Shown: in pieces, positions 26,931 through 34,235 of the stretch
How positions within the stretch are numbered: position 1 is the first letter of the stretch
How the letters are laid out: every line of letters starts with the position of its first letter
DNA from: Deltaproteobacteria bacterium
GTDB taxonomy: Bacteria; UBA10199; DSSB01; JACPFA01
Assembly (NCBI GenBank): GCA_016183235.1
Contig: JACPFA010000043.1
Coordinates: forward strand, 1-64,000
DNA length: 64,000 nucleotides
Direction: 5' to 3'
Notes under the pieces: model-generated
Told to the model about the DNA's origin: nothing
Databases searched by the model: none
What the model saw: only the letters and a program-made list of their open reading frames with translations
Translations under genes and position numbers: made by a program

Positions 26931-27809
26931 TCAGCTTATTCCATATTCCTTGATTCTATGCGGATCGCTCGCCCAGTTTTTAACGACCTTAACATACAAC
27001 TCTAAATAAATTTTACGACCCAGTAATTTTTCTAAATCTTTTCTTGCCAAAGTACCGATGCGTTTGAGGCTAAGCCCATTTTTACCAATCACCATAGCCT
27101 TTTGGCTTTCTTTTTCTACAACAATCAACCCGTGGATATGCAACGACTTTGGCCCCGGCTCGACTCGCTCAATTTCAACAGTTAAAGAATAAGGGATCTC
27201 TTGGTGTAAATATAAAAAGGCCTTTTCACGAACAATTTCACCAATGCGAAATTGCAGATCACGATCAGTGATTTGTTCCGCGGGAAAATAAGCCGGCCCT
27301 TCAGGTAGATCCCTAACAATTAATTCAAGCAAGGTTTCAACTCCATCACGACGCAAGGCCGACAAAGGAAAAACCTCTTTAGGGTGCCAAACCTGATGCA
27401 CTTGTTCGATCAGCGGCAATAACTCATCTTTTTTAACCCGATCAATTTTATTGATACACACCAGGTGAATCTTTTGATGTTTTTCAACCGAGCTTACAAT
27501 TTTTTGATCTTCCTCCGAGATGGGCAAACGAGGTTCGATGAGATGCAACACCACATCAGCATCTTCAATACCACTATAAGCGGTTTTCACCATGGTGACA
27601 TTCATGGCTTTTTGACTCGTATGAATCCCCGGCGTATCTAAAAACACCAATTGTGCGTCTTTAAGATGCCGCACCCCCATAATTTTATGCCGCGTCGTTT
27701 GAGGTTTATGCGTCACGATCGACACCGGCTCTTGAACCATAGCGTTTAGTAAGGTCGATTTACCCACATTGGGCCGACCGACAATAGCAATAAAACCTGA
27801 TTTAAACAT
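26931..27809 (-). CDS. era: GTPase Era
   Basis: A 292-aa essential GTPase that binds 16S rRNA during 30S assembly. The GTPase motifs are complete: G1 GRPNVGKSTLLN, G2 around KPQTTRHKI, G3 DTPGIH, G4 NKIDRV and G5 SALR. The C-terminal KH domain contains VIGKNGLSLKRIGTLAR. Length is typical. It reads into mutS with a 2-bp gap. In many genomes era follows rnc; here rnc is nearby at 29505 but separated by a radical SAM gene and a VapBC locus inserted on the other strand. Confidence 0.96.
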   Translation of the reverse strand: MFKSGFIAIVGRPNVGKSTLLNAMVQEPVSIVTHKPQTTRHKIMGVRHLKDAQLVFLDTPGIHTSQKAMNVTMVKTAYSGIEDADVVLHLIEPRLPISEEDQKIVSSVEKHQKIHLVCINKIDRVKKDELLPLIEQVHQVWHPKEVFPLSALRRDGVETLLELIVRDLPEGPAYFPAEQITDRDLQFRIGEIVREKAFLYLHQEIPYSLTVEIERVEPGPKSLHIHGLIVVEKESQKAMVIGKNGLSLKRIGTLARKDLEKLLGRKIYLELYVKVVKNWASDPHRIKEYGIS

Positions 27810-27854
27810 TCACTGGTTATTACACAACCAAGACAGCATTGACAAGGATGTCCT

Positions 27855-28004
27855 ACTCTCGTGTAATGCCTCAGTGACGGGTGGTTCGCTGTCATCCTCG
27901 CGAAGGCGGGGATCCAGAAATACTTGAAAAAAGACTGGATTCCCGCCTTCGCGGGAATGACACAACACTTTTTCCACCCGTCACTGAAGCATTACACTCT
28001 CGTG
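27855..28004. repeat. MITE-like palindrome with REP-2 pair in its loop
   Basis: Terminal inverted repeats of 24 bp, GTGTAATGCCTCAGTGACGG... (27861-27884) and ...CCGTCACTGAAGCATTACAC (27974-27997), differ at one base. TCTC directly flanks both ends (27857-27860, 27998-28001), within a longer direct repeat ACTCTCGTG. The loop holds the REP-2 pair (CGCGAAGGCGGGGATCCAG / CTGGATTCCCGCCTTCGCGG). No gene is present in 27810-28077. Confidence 0.8.
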
Positions 28005-28015
28005 AGTAATCTGTA

Positions 28016-28049
28016 TTGACTTATGTTTTAAAATCTATTAATTTAGATT
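28016..28049 (+). promoter_or_regulatory. Probable promoter/operator of the second vapBC pair
   Basis: TTGACT (28016-28021) and TAATTT (28039-28044) are spaced by 17 bp. The inverted repeat AATCTA-N6-TAGATT (28032-28049) covers the -10, as expected for autorepression by the antitoxin. Confidence 0.45.
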
Positions 28050-28077
28050 CATAAAGTGACATTATTGGAGTCATATA

Positions 28078-28329
28078 ATGAATCAGCTAACTTTAAGACA
28101 AATTCCAAAGGCTGTTCAAACTAATCTTAAAATCTTGACCAAACATACTGGGAAAAGTCTCAATAAAACAGTAATCGGCCTGTTAGAAAAAGCACTAGGG
28201 ACTGAAGCCGGGTCTAGCAAAAAAAGGGACCTGTCTGCACTTGCGGGAACCTGGAATCATAAAGAAGCCAATCAATTCCTTAAAAACACCCAATCCTTTG
28301 AGGCAATCGACGAGGAAATCTGGAAATGA
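28078..28329 (+). CDS. Antitoxin, ribbon-helix-helix (FitA/VapB-like)
   Basis: An 83-aa protein starting MNQLTLRQIPKAVQTNLKIL, the FitA-type ribbon-helix-helix opening, with a second helix TVIGLLEKALG and an extended C-terminus ending SFEAIDEEIWK that would thread over the toxin active site. Its stop overlaps the toxin start by 4 bp (ATGA), the standard coupled arrangement. A TTGGAG ribosome site precedes the ATG. Confidence 0.82.
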   Translation: MNQLTLRQIPKAVQTNLKILTKHTGKSLNKTVIGLLEKALGTEAGSSKKRDLSALAGTWNHKEANQFLKNTQSFEAIDEEIWK

Positions 28330-28715
28330 AAGTTTGTCTTGATACCAATGCCTATGTTGCTTTCAAAAGAAACCATACCTCTCTTACTAAATTTTTAGAA
28401 CAAGCCGACGAGATTTACTTATCTTCCATCGTGTTGGGTGAGCTCTACGCTGGATTTCTGATGGGAAATAAAACTCAACAAAATTATGAAGAATTAGCCC
28501 AATTTTTAACTTTGCCAGGAATCTATAACCTACCCATTGACCCTTCCATTGCTGAACATTATGGTCATATTGTGCAAACCCTTCGAAAACAAGGAACCCC
28601 AATACCAACGAATGATGTTTGGATTGCTGCTTCTGCTTTTGAAGTTGGCGCACGCCTGGTAACCTATGATGATCATTTTAAAAAGGTCCCTGGGTTAACA
28701 GTTTATTCTCCATAA
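28326..28715 (+). CDS. vapC: PIN-domain ribonuclease toxin (VapC/FitB-like)
   Basis: A 129-aa PIN-domain protein with the acidic residues Asp6 (CLDTNAY), Glu39 (VLGELYAGF), Asp97 (TNDVWIAASA) and Asp115/116 (LVTYDDHF). It is a predicted RNA endonuclease, neutralised by the upstream antitoxin. Its last 38 bp overlap, tail to tail, the 3' end of the radical SAM gene on the opposite strand, so this locus was inserted or grew into a compact housekeeping region. Unlike the pair at 7176-7939, antitoxin and toxin remain translationally coupled. Confidence 0.9.
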   Translation: MKVCLDTNAYVAFKRNHTSLTKFLEQADEIYLSSIVLGELYAGFLMGNKTQQNYEELAQFLTLPGIYNLPIDPSIAEHYGHIVQTLRKQGTPIPTNDVWIAASAFEVGARLVTYDDHFKKVPGLTVYSP

Positions 28716-29508
28716 TCCATTGGCGAAAATTGGGATGATAGGGGCCGGCTAGGATGCCCTCGCGTTCGTTGGAGGAAAATTCTAGGCCCATTTTGATAAT
28801 GGGAATATTGGCCGCCGCAAATTTGGTTTGGATCTTTCGACAAGTTTGAATGGCTTGCTCCAAAGACCAAGGTTGATAAAGCCCCTTTTGATAAAGTCTG
28901 GCTAACGCGGTATTTTTTAAAACTAAGGTGGGATAAATGCGCACAAAATCAGGTTGCAATTGAATCGCCTTTTCCACGGATAATAAAGCCTCGTCCGCAT
29001 CGGCACCGGGCAAACCGGGCATTAATTGCAAACCAATTTTAAACCCTCTGTTTCTTAAAATTTGCACCGCGGTGGTCACTTGCGCTGCGGTATAACCACG
29101 ACCTACTTGTTTTAGCACGCCATCATCGAATGATTGCACGCCTAATTCGATAGTATTGAGCCCATAGGGTGAAATAAAATCTAAAACTTCAGGCGAGATA
29201 TAATCGGGCTTGGTAGAGGCGCGGATACGATTGACCTGACCCCTTTCTATATAAGGATGTACGGCTGATAACATGTTTTCAATATCTTGAGAAGGCAGGC
29301 CAGTAAACGTGCCTCCATAAAAAGCCACCTCAACATGAGAATATTTGCCAGGATGCCGAGTGGCTAAATAAGTTTGAATTTTTTCAGAAATTTGATCGAC
29401 CGAAGGCAACTGCGCTGGCGTTGCTGTAATATCTTCTTGTTGACAATATACACAATGAAAGGGGCACCCTTGAAAAGGAATAAAGATAGGAATGATGTAA
29501 GGCTTCAA
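28678..29508 (-). CDS. Radical SAM protein, Elp3/HemN-like
   Basis: 276 aa. Opens PYIIPIFIPFQGCPFHCVYCQQ with the Cx3Cx2C iron-sulfur motif of radical SAM enzymes. AFYGGTFTGLP and IELGVQSFDDGVLKQVGRGY are characteristic of the Elp3/coproporphyrinogen-oxidase-like branch. There is no C-terminal acetyltransferase domain as in Elp3, so the substrate is unknown; tRNA modification is plausible given the neighbours mnmA and rnc. The start overlaps the rnc stop by 4 bp and the 3' end overlaps the convergent vapC by 38 bp. Confidence 0.82.
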   Translation of the reverse strand: MKPYIIPIFIPFQGCPFHCVYCQQEDITATPAQLPSVDQISEKIQTYLATRHPGKYSHVEVAFYGGTFTGLPSQDIENMLSAVHPYIERGQVNRIRASTKPDYISPEVLDFISPYGLNTIELGVQSFDDGVLKQVGRGYTAAQVTTAVQILRNRGFKIGLQLMPGLPGADADEALLSVEKAIQLQPDFVRIYPTLVLKNTALARLYQKGLYQPWSLEQAIQTCRKIQTKFAAANIPIIKMGLEFSSNEREGILAGPYHPNFRQWIMENKLLTQGPF

Positions 29509-30263
29509 GGTTGGTTGCCTGTGCTCGATTCAGCGATCTTCTCTAGGGCTTGTTTAGCCGCATTTTGCTCGGCTTCTTTTTTGCTCTTCCCTTTACCAAC
29601 CCCAAAGATTTCGTTGTTCAGCAAAATATTGATCTCAAATTCTTTGTCGTGGTCGGGCCCTACTTCGCCTACCAATTTATAACGGGGGATGGCCTTATAA
29701 CAAAGTTGAGCGGTTTCTTGTAAATGGGTTTTATAATCTTTATAAAAATCTTCCCCATCCATTTGAGAAAAAATATTTTCGGCAATTTTTGATAATGCCT
29801 TGAAGGCTTTTTTAAACCCACGGTCTAAATAAATAGCCCCAAATACCGCCTCCACTCCATCGGACAAAATGCTGCTCTTGGTACGCCCGCCGCCCACCTC
29901 TTCACCTTTACCAAAATAAAGGTATTGCCCAATCGCCAAATCTTGGGCCACCGTGGCTAAGGTCTTTTCGTTCACAATGGAGGCCCTAATTTTACTTAAT
30001 TTACCCTCAGAACTATCGGGGAATCGTTCCATGAGTAAATGGGAGATGACTAACTCTAAAACCGCATCTCCCAAAAATTCAAAGCGCTCATTGTGCTCGG
30101 TCGATGGCCACTTATTTTCGTTGGCAAACGATTTATGCGTGAGGGCTTTTTTTAATAATTCTTTATTTTTAAAACGATAACCCAATTTTTTTTCAAATTG
30201 TTTTAACGTCTTTTTTTCTTCTCGGGTTACTTTACCCAAAGATTGCTCCTTTAAATTATCCAT
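29505..30263 (-). CDS. rnc: Ribonuclease III
   Basis: A 252-aa double-strand-specific endoribonuclease for rRNA and mRNA processing. The N-terminal catalytic domain has the signature NERFEFLGDAVLELVIS and the second acidic site (DGVEAVFGAIYLD). The C-terminal double-stranded RNA-binding domain carries GVGKGKSKKEAEQNAAKQAL. It overlaps mnmA by 13 bp upstream and the radical SAM gene by 4 bp downstream. The abundance of long transcribed palindromes in this genome would give this enzyme many potential substrates (inference). Confidence 0.96.
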   Translation of the reverse strand: MDNLKEQSLGKVTREEKKTLKQFEKKLGYRFKNKELLKKALTHKSFANENKWPSTEHNERFEFLGDAVLELVISHLLMERFPDSSEGKLSKIRASIVNEKTLATVAQDLAIGQYLYFGKGEEVGGGRTKSSILSDGVEAVFGAIYLDRGFKKAFKALSKIAENIFSQMDGEDFYKDYKTHLQETAQLCYKAIPRYKLVGEVGPDHDKEFEINILLNNEIFGVGKGKSKKEAEQNAAKQALEKIAESSTGNQP

Positions 30264-31318
30264 CCCCCACCCACTAATTCTTCCCCTTGATAAAAAACCA
30301 CCACCTGTCCAGCGGTGATGGCTCGTTGTGGCTTATCAAAAACAACCCGCAACTGTTCTGGCGATTGAAACTCTAATTGAGCTCTACTTCCTTCGTGCCC
30401 ATAACGAATCTTTGCCGTTACAGTACTACCTGAAGCGCAAGCCTTGAGCCATCGCACATCGGTTGCGGTTAAATAGTTTGTATACAAACTTTCGTCTTTA
30501 GCTAGTATAATATTTTTTGAAGACACATCAATCAATTTTACATAAAGTTTTTCGCCTGCTGCAACATGGGTGCCTCGGCGCTGCCCTACCGTATAATAAT
30601 GAATGCCTTGATGCTCGCCCAATGGTTTGCCCGATTCGTCGACAAAAAAGCCTTTCGTACTTTTATGCTCACCTTGATAACGATCAATAAAGGAGCCATG
30701 TTCTTGATTGGGAACAAAACAAATTTCTTGGCTTTCTGCTTTGTTGCTAGTTTTCAAACCATGCTGCTCGGCAATGGCTCTCACCTCAGCCTTAGTTAAA
30801 TGACCAATGGGAAAGAGAGTGTGGGCCAATTCTTCTTGCGTGATCGTAAATAAAAAATAGGATTGGTCTTTTTGTAAGTCGAGCGCCTTTAATAATTTCC
30901 AACCCTTTTGGGTTTCATCCCAGATTTTTCGCACATAATGACCGGTGGCAATAAAATCAGCCCCTAATTCGCGTGCCTTCTTATAAAAATATTCAAATTT
31001 AATCTTGTCGTTGCAACGCACGCAAGGGTTGGGAGTCTTGCCGTTTAAATATTCTTCGACAAAGCTGGCAATCACCTCTTTTTGAAATTCTGCTTTGGTA
31101 TTGAAAACATAAAAGGGAATATTGAGCTGCGCACAAACCCTTCTGGCATCGGAGGCATCTTCTAAAGAGCAGCAGGTCGCTCGTTTAACTGTTTCGCTGG
31201 GTAAAGGGTCTGATAATTTCATCATGGCGCCAATGACTTCGTAACCTTGCTGTTGCAACAATAAGGCCGCCACCGAGCTATCCACCCCACCACTCATGCC
31301 AACCACAACTTTTTTCAT
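30251..31318 (-). CDS. mnmA: tRNA-specific 2-thiouridylase MnmA
   Basis: 355 aa. It activates U34 of Lys/Glu/Gln tRNAs with ATP and inserts sulfur (s2U34). The PP-loop is GMSGGVDSSVAALLL. The catalytic Cys pair is in TPNPCVRCNDKIKF and SQEICFVP. The C-terminal beta-barrel carries HYYTVGQRRG. Its start overlaps by 4 bp the stop of the cysteine desulfurase gene, the source of the persulfide sulfur, so donor and acceptor are co-expressed. Length is typical. Confidence 0.96.
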   Translation of the reverse strand: MKKVVVGMSGGVDSSVAALLLQQQGYEVIGAMMKLSDPLPSETVKRATCCSLEDASDARRVCAQLNIPFYVFNTKAEFQKEVIASFVEEYLNGKTPNPCVRCNDKIKFEYFYKKARELGADFIATGHYVRKIWDETQKGWKLLKALDLQKDQSYFLFTITQEELAHTLFPIGHLTKAEVRAIAEQHGLKTSNKAESQEICFVPNQEHGSFIDRYQGEHKSTKGFFVDESGKPLGEHQGIHYYTVGQRRGTHVAAGEKLYVKLIDVSSKNIILAKDESLYTNYLTATDVRWLKACASGSTVTAKIRYGHEGSRAQLEFQSPEQLRVVFDKPQRAITAGQVVVFYQGEELVGGGWII

Positions 31319-32436
31319 AAACGATCCACAATGCTTTTAATTTTTTGCACCGTATATTCCATTTCTTCTATGGTATTAAACCGGCTCCAACTCAGGCGCA
31401 CCGAACTCTTGGCTATTTCCATAGGATAACCCATGGCTAATAAAACATGAGAAGGTTCCATGGAGCCGGATTCACAAGCAGCCCCTGAACTAGCAGCTAT
31501 TCCTTCCAAATCAAGATTCATCACGAAGGTTGGACCTTCTAAGGGAGGCAGACCAAAATTTAAGGTATGAGGCAGACTCTTTTCAAGATCTCCAAAAAAA
31601 CGCACGCCTTTTATAGTTTTAAGCCCTGAAATTAAGGTTTGTTTTAATTTTAAGGCATGAGTGTGGTGTTTTTTAATATTTTCAAGTGATACTTTAAAAG
31701 ATTCGTATAAGCACTTAATTCCTAATGTATTTACAGTGCCAGCCCTATGATCAGCTTCTTGCCTCCCACCTAGCAACAAACTAGGCAAGCGGTTACCCTT
31801 CCTTACATAGAGAAAGCCTACACCTTTCAGGCCGTGAAGTTTATGAGAACTCGCCACGATAAAATCTACCGAGCCATCAAGCTGGAGGGGAATTTTTCCT
31901 ATGCTTTGTGCAGTATCAGAAAAAAAATACGCCCCCTTATTTTTGGCAATGGCACTTAAAACTTGAATGTCATTAATATTCCCAATCTCATTATTGGCAT
32001 GCATGATGGCAACGAGTTGAGTGCGCTCATTCACCAACTCGGTTAAAGCAGCTGCATCGATTCTACCTAAAGTATCGACTGGTAAATAACTAACCGGAAA
32101 ACCGGCTTCTTCTAAATGTTTGGCATTGGCCAACACCGCAGCATGCTCGAGGGGAGAAACCACCAGATGATTGCGCTTTTGCTCGGGATGCAAAAACAAA
32201 CCCCGAAAGATGGTATTAATGCCCTCGGTAGCACCACTGTTAAAGACAATTTCTTCCGGCAAAACCTTTAAGCCTTGCGCCACCCCTTCACGACATTCTT
32301 CTAAAATATTTTTGGAAATACGCCCCGCCCAATGCACACTACTCGCATTGCCAAAGTCGTCTAGCCATTGGGGTAAGCGTTGTTTTAAGATAGGATCAAC
32401 GGGCGTCGTAGCATTATTGTCGAGATAAATTTTCAT
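31315..32436 (-). CDS. Cysteine desulfurase (NifS/IscS family)
   Basis: A 373-aa PLP enzyme that converts cysteine to alanine and carries the sulfur as a persulfide. Seen: the start YLDNNATTPVDP, the PLP Lys in SSHKLHGLKGVGFLYVRKG, the histidine region HANNEIGNI, and the active-site Cys loop SSGAACESGSMEPSHVL. The longer loop with a single Cys fits group I (IscS/NifS). It is directly upstream of and overlapping mnmA, with cysE (cysteine synthesis) immediately before it apart from a 231-bp palindrome gap, suggesting a cysteine-to-tRNA-thiolation unit. There is no iscU here. Confidence 0.93.
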   Translation of the reverse strand: MKIYLDNNATTPVDPILKQRLPQWLDDFGNASSVHWAGRISKNILEECREGVAQGLKVLPEEIVFNSGATEGINTIFRGLFLHPEQKRNHLVVSPLEHAAVLANAKHLEEAGFPVSYLPVDTLGRIDAAALTELVNERTQLVAIMHANNEIGNINDIQVLSAIAKNKGAYFFSDTAQSIGKIPLQLDGSVDFIVASSHKLHGLKGVGFLYVRKGNRLPSLLLGGRQEADHRAGTVNTLGIKCLYESFKVSLENIKKHHTHALKLKQTLISGLKTIKGVRFFGDLEKSLPHTLNFGLPPLEGPTFVMNLDLEGIAASSGAACESGSMEPSHVLLAMGYPMEIAKSSVRLSWSRFNTIEEMEYTVQKIKSIVDRL

Positions 32437-32442
32437 AATTAT

Positions 32443-32679
32443 AAAAATCTTTAAAGAGAATGGGGCGACTTTGGAGGTGACTTAGCTTTGCCGACCCATC
32501 GCGGAAGCGGCGGGGCCCCCAATGAGAGCTAGCCGTTGTGGAAAGCCGCGGCCCCCGCCTTTGGCGGGGGAACGCGGAAGGATTCCGCAACGGCTGGCTC
32601 CATTAGGGTCGCCGATGGAGCGCCGGGTCGGCAAAGCTAAGTCACCTCCAAAGTCGCCCCATTCTCTTTAAAGATTTTT
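32443..32679. repeat. Large palindrome, family A, 55-bp perfect arms
   Basis: Arms 32443-32497 and 32625-32679 are perfect inverse copies over 55 bp, with an inner CCCCCGCCTTTGGCGGGGG hairpin (about 32552-32570). The right arm contains the last codons and stop of cysE (AAAAATCTTTAA), so the gene end has been copied in inverted form 180 bp away, next to the desulfurase start codon. The inner GTCGCCGATGGAGCGCCGGG is shared with 97-122 and, inverted, with 21109-21130. Confidence 0.95.
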
Positions 32680-33312
32680 CAATTTAATAAGTTTTTCTTC
32701 AATAGCCTTGAGTTCCGCTTTTAACTCTTCAATGGCCTTCATTTCAATATCGGGCAATTGATCATGCGCCAGGTCATAATGTTCACCTACTACATTCTCA
32801 GGATTATAAACCACTCGCCCGGGAACCCCCACTACCGTTGAATGAGGCGGCACATCGTGCACCACCACCGAGCAGGCCCCGACCCTAGAATCATGCCCAA
32901 TCCGCACCGGCCCTAATAATACTGCCCCCGCCCCTACCACCACATTATCTTCTAAAGTTGGATGGCGTTTTTCTTTTTTCCAACTCACCCCGCCTAAGGT
33001 GACCCCTTGATAAAGGGTGACATTGTTGCCAATTTCACTCGTCTCACCAATAATCACACCCATGCCATGATCAATAAAAAACCCTGTGCCAATTTTAGCA
33101 CCCGGATGAATTTCAATGCCGGTAAAAAAACGAACTACATGTGATAACCAACGAGCCAGCAACCGTAAACCCCAATTCCACAAACGGTGAGTCAAACGAT
33201 GGGCCATAATGGCGTGAAAGCCAGGGTAGCATAAAAAAACTTCCCATATCGATCGAGCCGCAGGGTCACGTTCGAAGATAACCTTAATTTCACGGCTAAC
33301 GCTTTTAAACAT
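32668..33312 (-). CDS. cysE: Serine O-acetyltransferase
   Basis: 214 aa. It transfers acetyl from acetyl-CoA to serine, the first step of cysteine synthesis. The N-terminal helical part begins [20 protein letters not shown] and contains AHRLTHRLW. The left-handed beta-helix has [20 protein letters not shown], with the catalytic Asp/His DHG, and [16 protein letters not shown], followed by a coiled C-terminal helix. The short epsilon-type length is usual outside enterobacteria. The coding end lies inside the palindrome arm at 32625-32679. Confidence 0.94.
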   Translation of the reverse strand: MFKSVSREIKVIFERDPAARSIWEVFLCYPGFHAIMAHRLTHRLWNWGLRLLARWLSHVVRFFTGIEIHPGAKIGTGFFIDHGMGVIIGETSEIGNNVTLYQGVTLGGVSWKKEKRHPTLEDNVVVGAGAVLLGPVRIGHDSRVGACSVVVHDVPPHSTVVGVPGRVVYNPENVVGEHYDLAHDQLPDIEMKAIEELKAELKAIEEKLIKLKNL

Positions 33313-33334
33313 TCCTTCCCGTAATACAAAAAAA

Positions 33335-33961
33335 TTATTTATTCAACCGTTGATAAACGCCGGGGCCAGCGATGGCGCCCATAAAGGGGCCTAATACACC
33401 TACAATGGCGGCGCGTTTCATTTGTTCACCAAAAAACTCCCAGCCCGGCTGGATATTGTTGAAAGCTGATTCATGAAAAGCCGCTTGGTCTTCAAAAAAA
33501 GTCGAACCTAAATTGGAACCCATGGCATAGCCTGATAGGGCTGATAATTCTGCTATTTGCGGGTTGCGCGTTGCCACCAGCGAAAATGCTGAACCCACAA
33601 AGGCCCCACTCCAACCGAGTAATTCTGTAAATAAAGCCCGCGGAGTCGCGGTGATGGTACCTTGGGTGCGATCTTGATTAAAGGCCTTTGAAATCTCATA
33701 AATAGAATTAGTAGCCAAAGCGACCATTCTCCCACTTTTAGGTTTGACCTTAGTTCTTTTAACGATGGCGCTTAAGTTTTCTGTTGGTTTTGGTTTTTTC
33801 GTCACAACCGGAGGATTTTTACCTGCTTCTAATGTCTTTAAGGTTCGCTTAGAGGGTTTGATAAAAACATTGGCATTGCTTACCTCTAATGGTGGTGGGG
33901 GAATTTCGGCCGGGGGAATGATATTATTGTTTGTTGTAACAGGGATTATTTTGGGTGCCAT
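33335..33961 (-). CDS. Unknown protein with Pro-rich N-terminus and hydrophobic C-terminus
   Basis: 208 aa, not recognised. Residues 1-75 are rich in Pro, Lys and Thr ([20 protein letters not shown]), with no signal peptide. Residues about 105-205 are Gly/Ala-rich and hydrophobic ([28 protein letters not shown]), recalling the head segments of the giant family in composition. It begins directly after a hairpin whose 3' arm holds the AGGAGG ribosome site (33964-34005), so translation may be structure-controlled. It lies downstream of the 1243-residue gene on the same strand and may be an accessory of that protein; that is inference. Confidence 0.55.
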   Translation of the reverse strand: MAPKIIPVTTNNNIIPPAEIPPPPLEVSNANVFIKPSKRTLKTLEAGKNPPVVTKKPKPTENLSAIVKRTKVKPKSGRMVALATNSIYEISKAFNQDRTQGTITATPRALFTELLGWSGAFVGSAFSLVATRNPQIAELSALSGYAMGSNLGSTFFEDQAAFHESAFNNIQPGWEFFGEQMKRAAIVGVLGPFMGAIAGPGVYQRLNK

Positions 33962-33963
33962 AA

Positions 33964-34005
33964 AAAAGACCTCCTAAAAGTAAAAGTGTTTTGAGGAGGT
34001 CTTTT
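33964..34005 (-). promoter_or_regulatory. Hairpin sequestering the ribosome site (or terminator) before the 208-aa gene
   Basis: On the minus strand AAAAGACCTCCTCAAAAC (34005-33988) pairs with TTTTAGGAGGTCTTTT (33979-33964). The AGGAGG at 33975-33970 is 8 nt before the ATG at 33961 and is buried in the stem. The six T's ending at the ATG also make it a textbook intrinsic terminator for transcripts from the 1243-residue gene. Either reading gives downregulation of the 208-aa gene. Confidence 0.65.
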
Positions 34006-34053
34006 GCAAAGAAGGTGCCAGGAGAAATCATAAAATGAAAATATTTGTGCGAA

Positions 34054-34131
34054 GTCTTGCAGAAGCGGGAAGAGGCTACTCGAAACCCCAATGCTTAAGG
34101 TTGAGAGAGCCTCTGCCCGATTCGGCAAGAC
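34054..34131. repeat. Palindrome, family B-like
   Basis: GTCTTGCAGAAGCGGGAAGA (34054 on) and CTCTGCCCGATTCGGCAAGAC (to 34131) are inverse copies with three mismatches over 24 bp. It is followed by the GCAGATGAATTGAAGAA flank and a REP-1 half unit (34168-34210), as at the left edge of the window. Confidence 0.7.
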
Positions 34132-34167
34132 GTGACTCGATCTGCAGATGAATTGAAGAATAAGATG

Positions 34168-34210
34168 GAAGATTGCCACGCTCGCCTTTGGGGCTCGCTC
34201 GCAATGACAT
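34168..34210. repeat. REP-1 half unit
   Basis: GATTGCCACGCTCGCCTTTG followed by CTCGCTCGCAATGACA. Nearly the same as the unit at 209-247, including the preceding AATTGAAGAATAA-type flank. Confidence 0.75.
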
Positions 34211-34235
34211 GAGTAGCATTTTTACTCTGAGTGTC

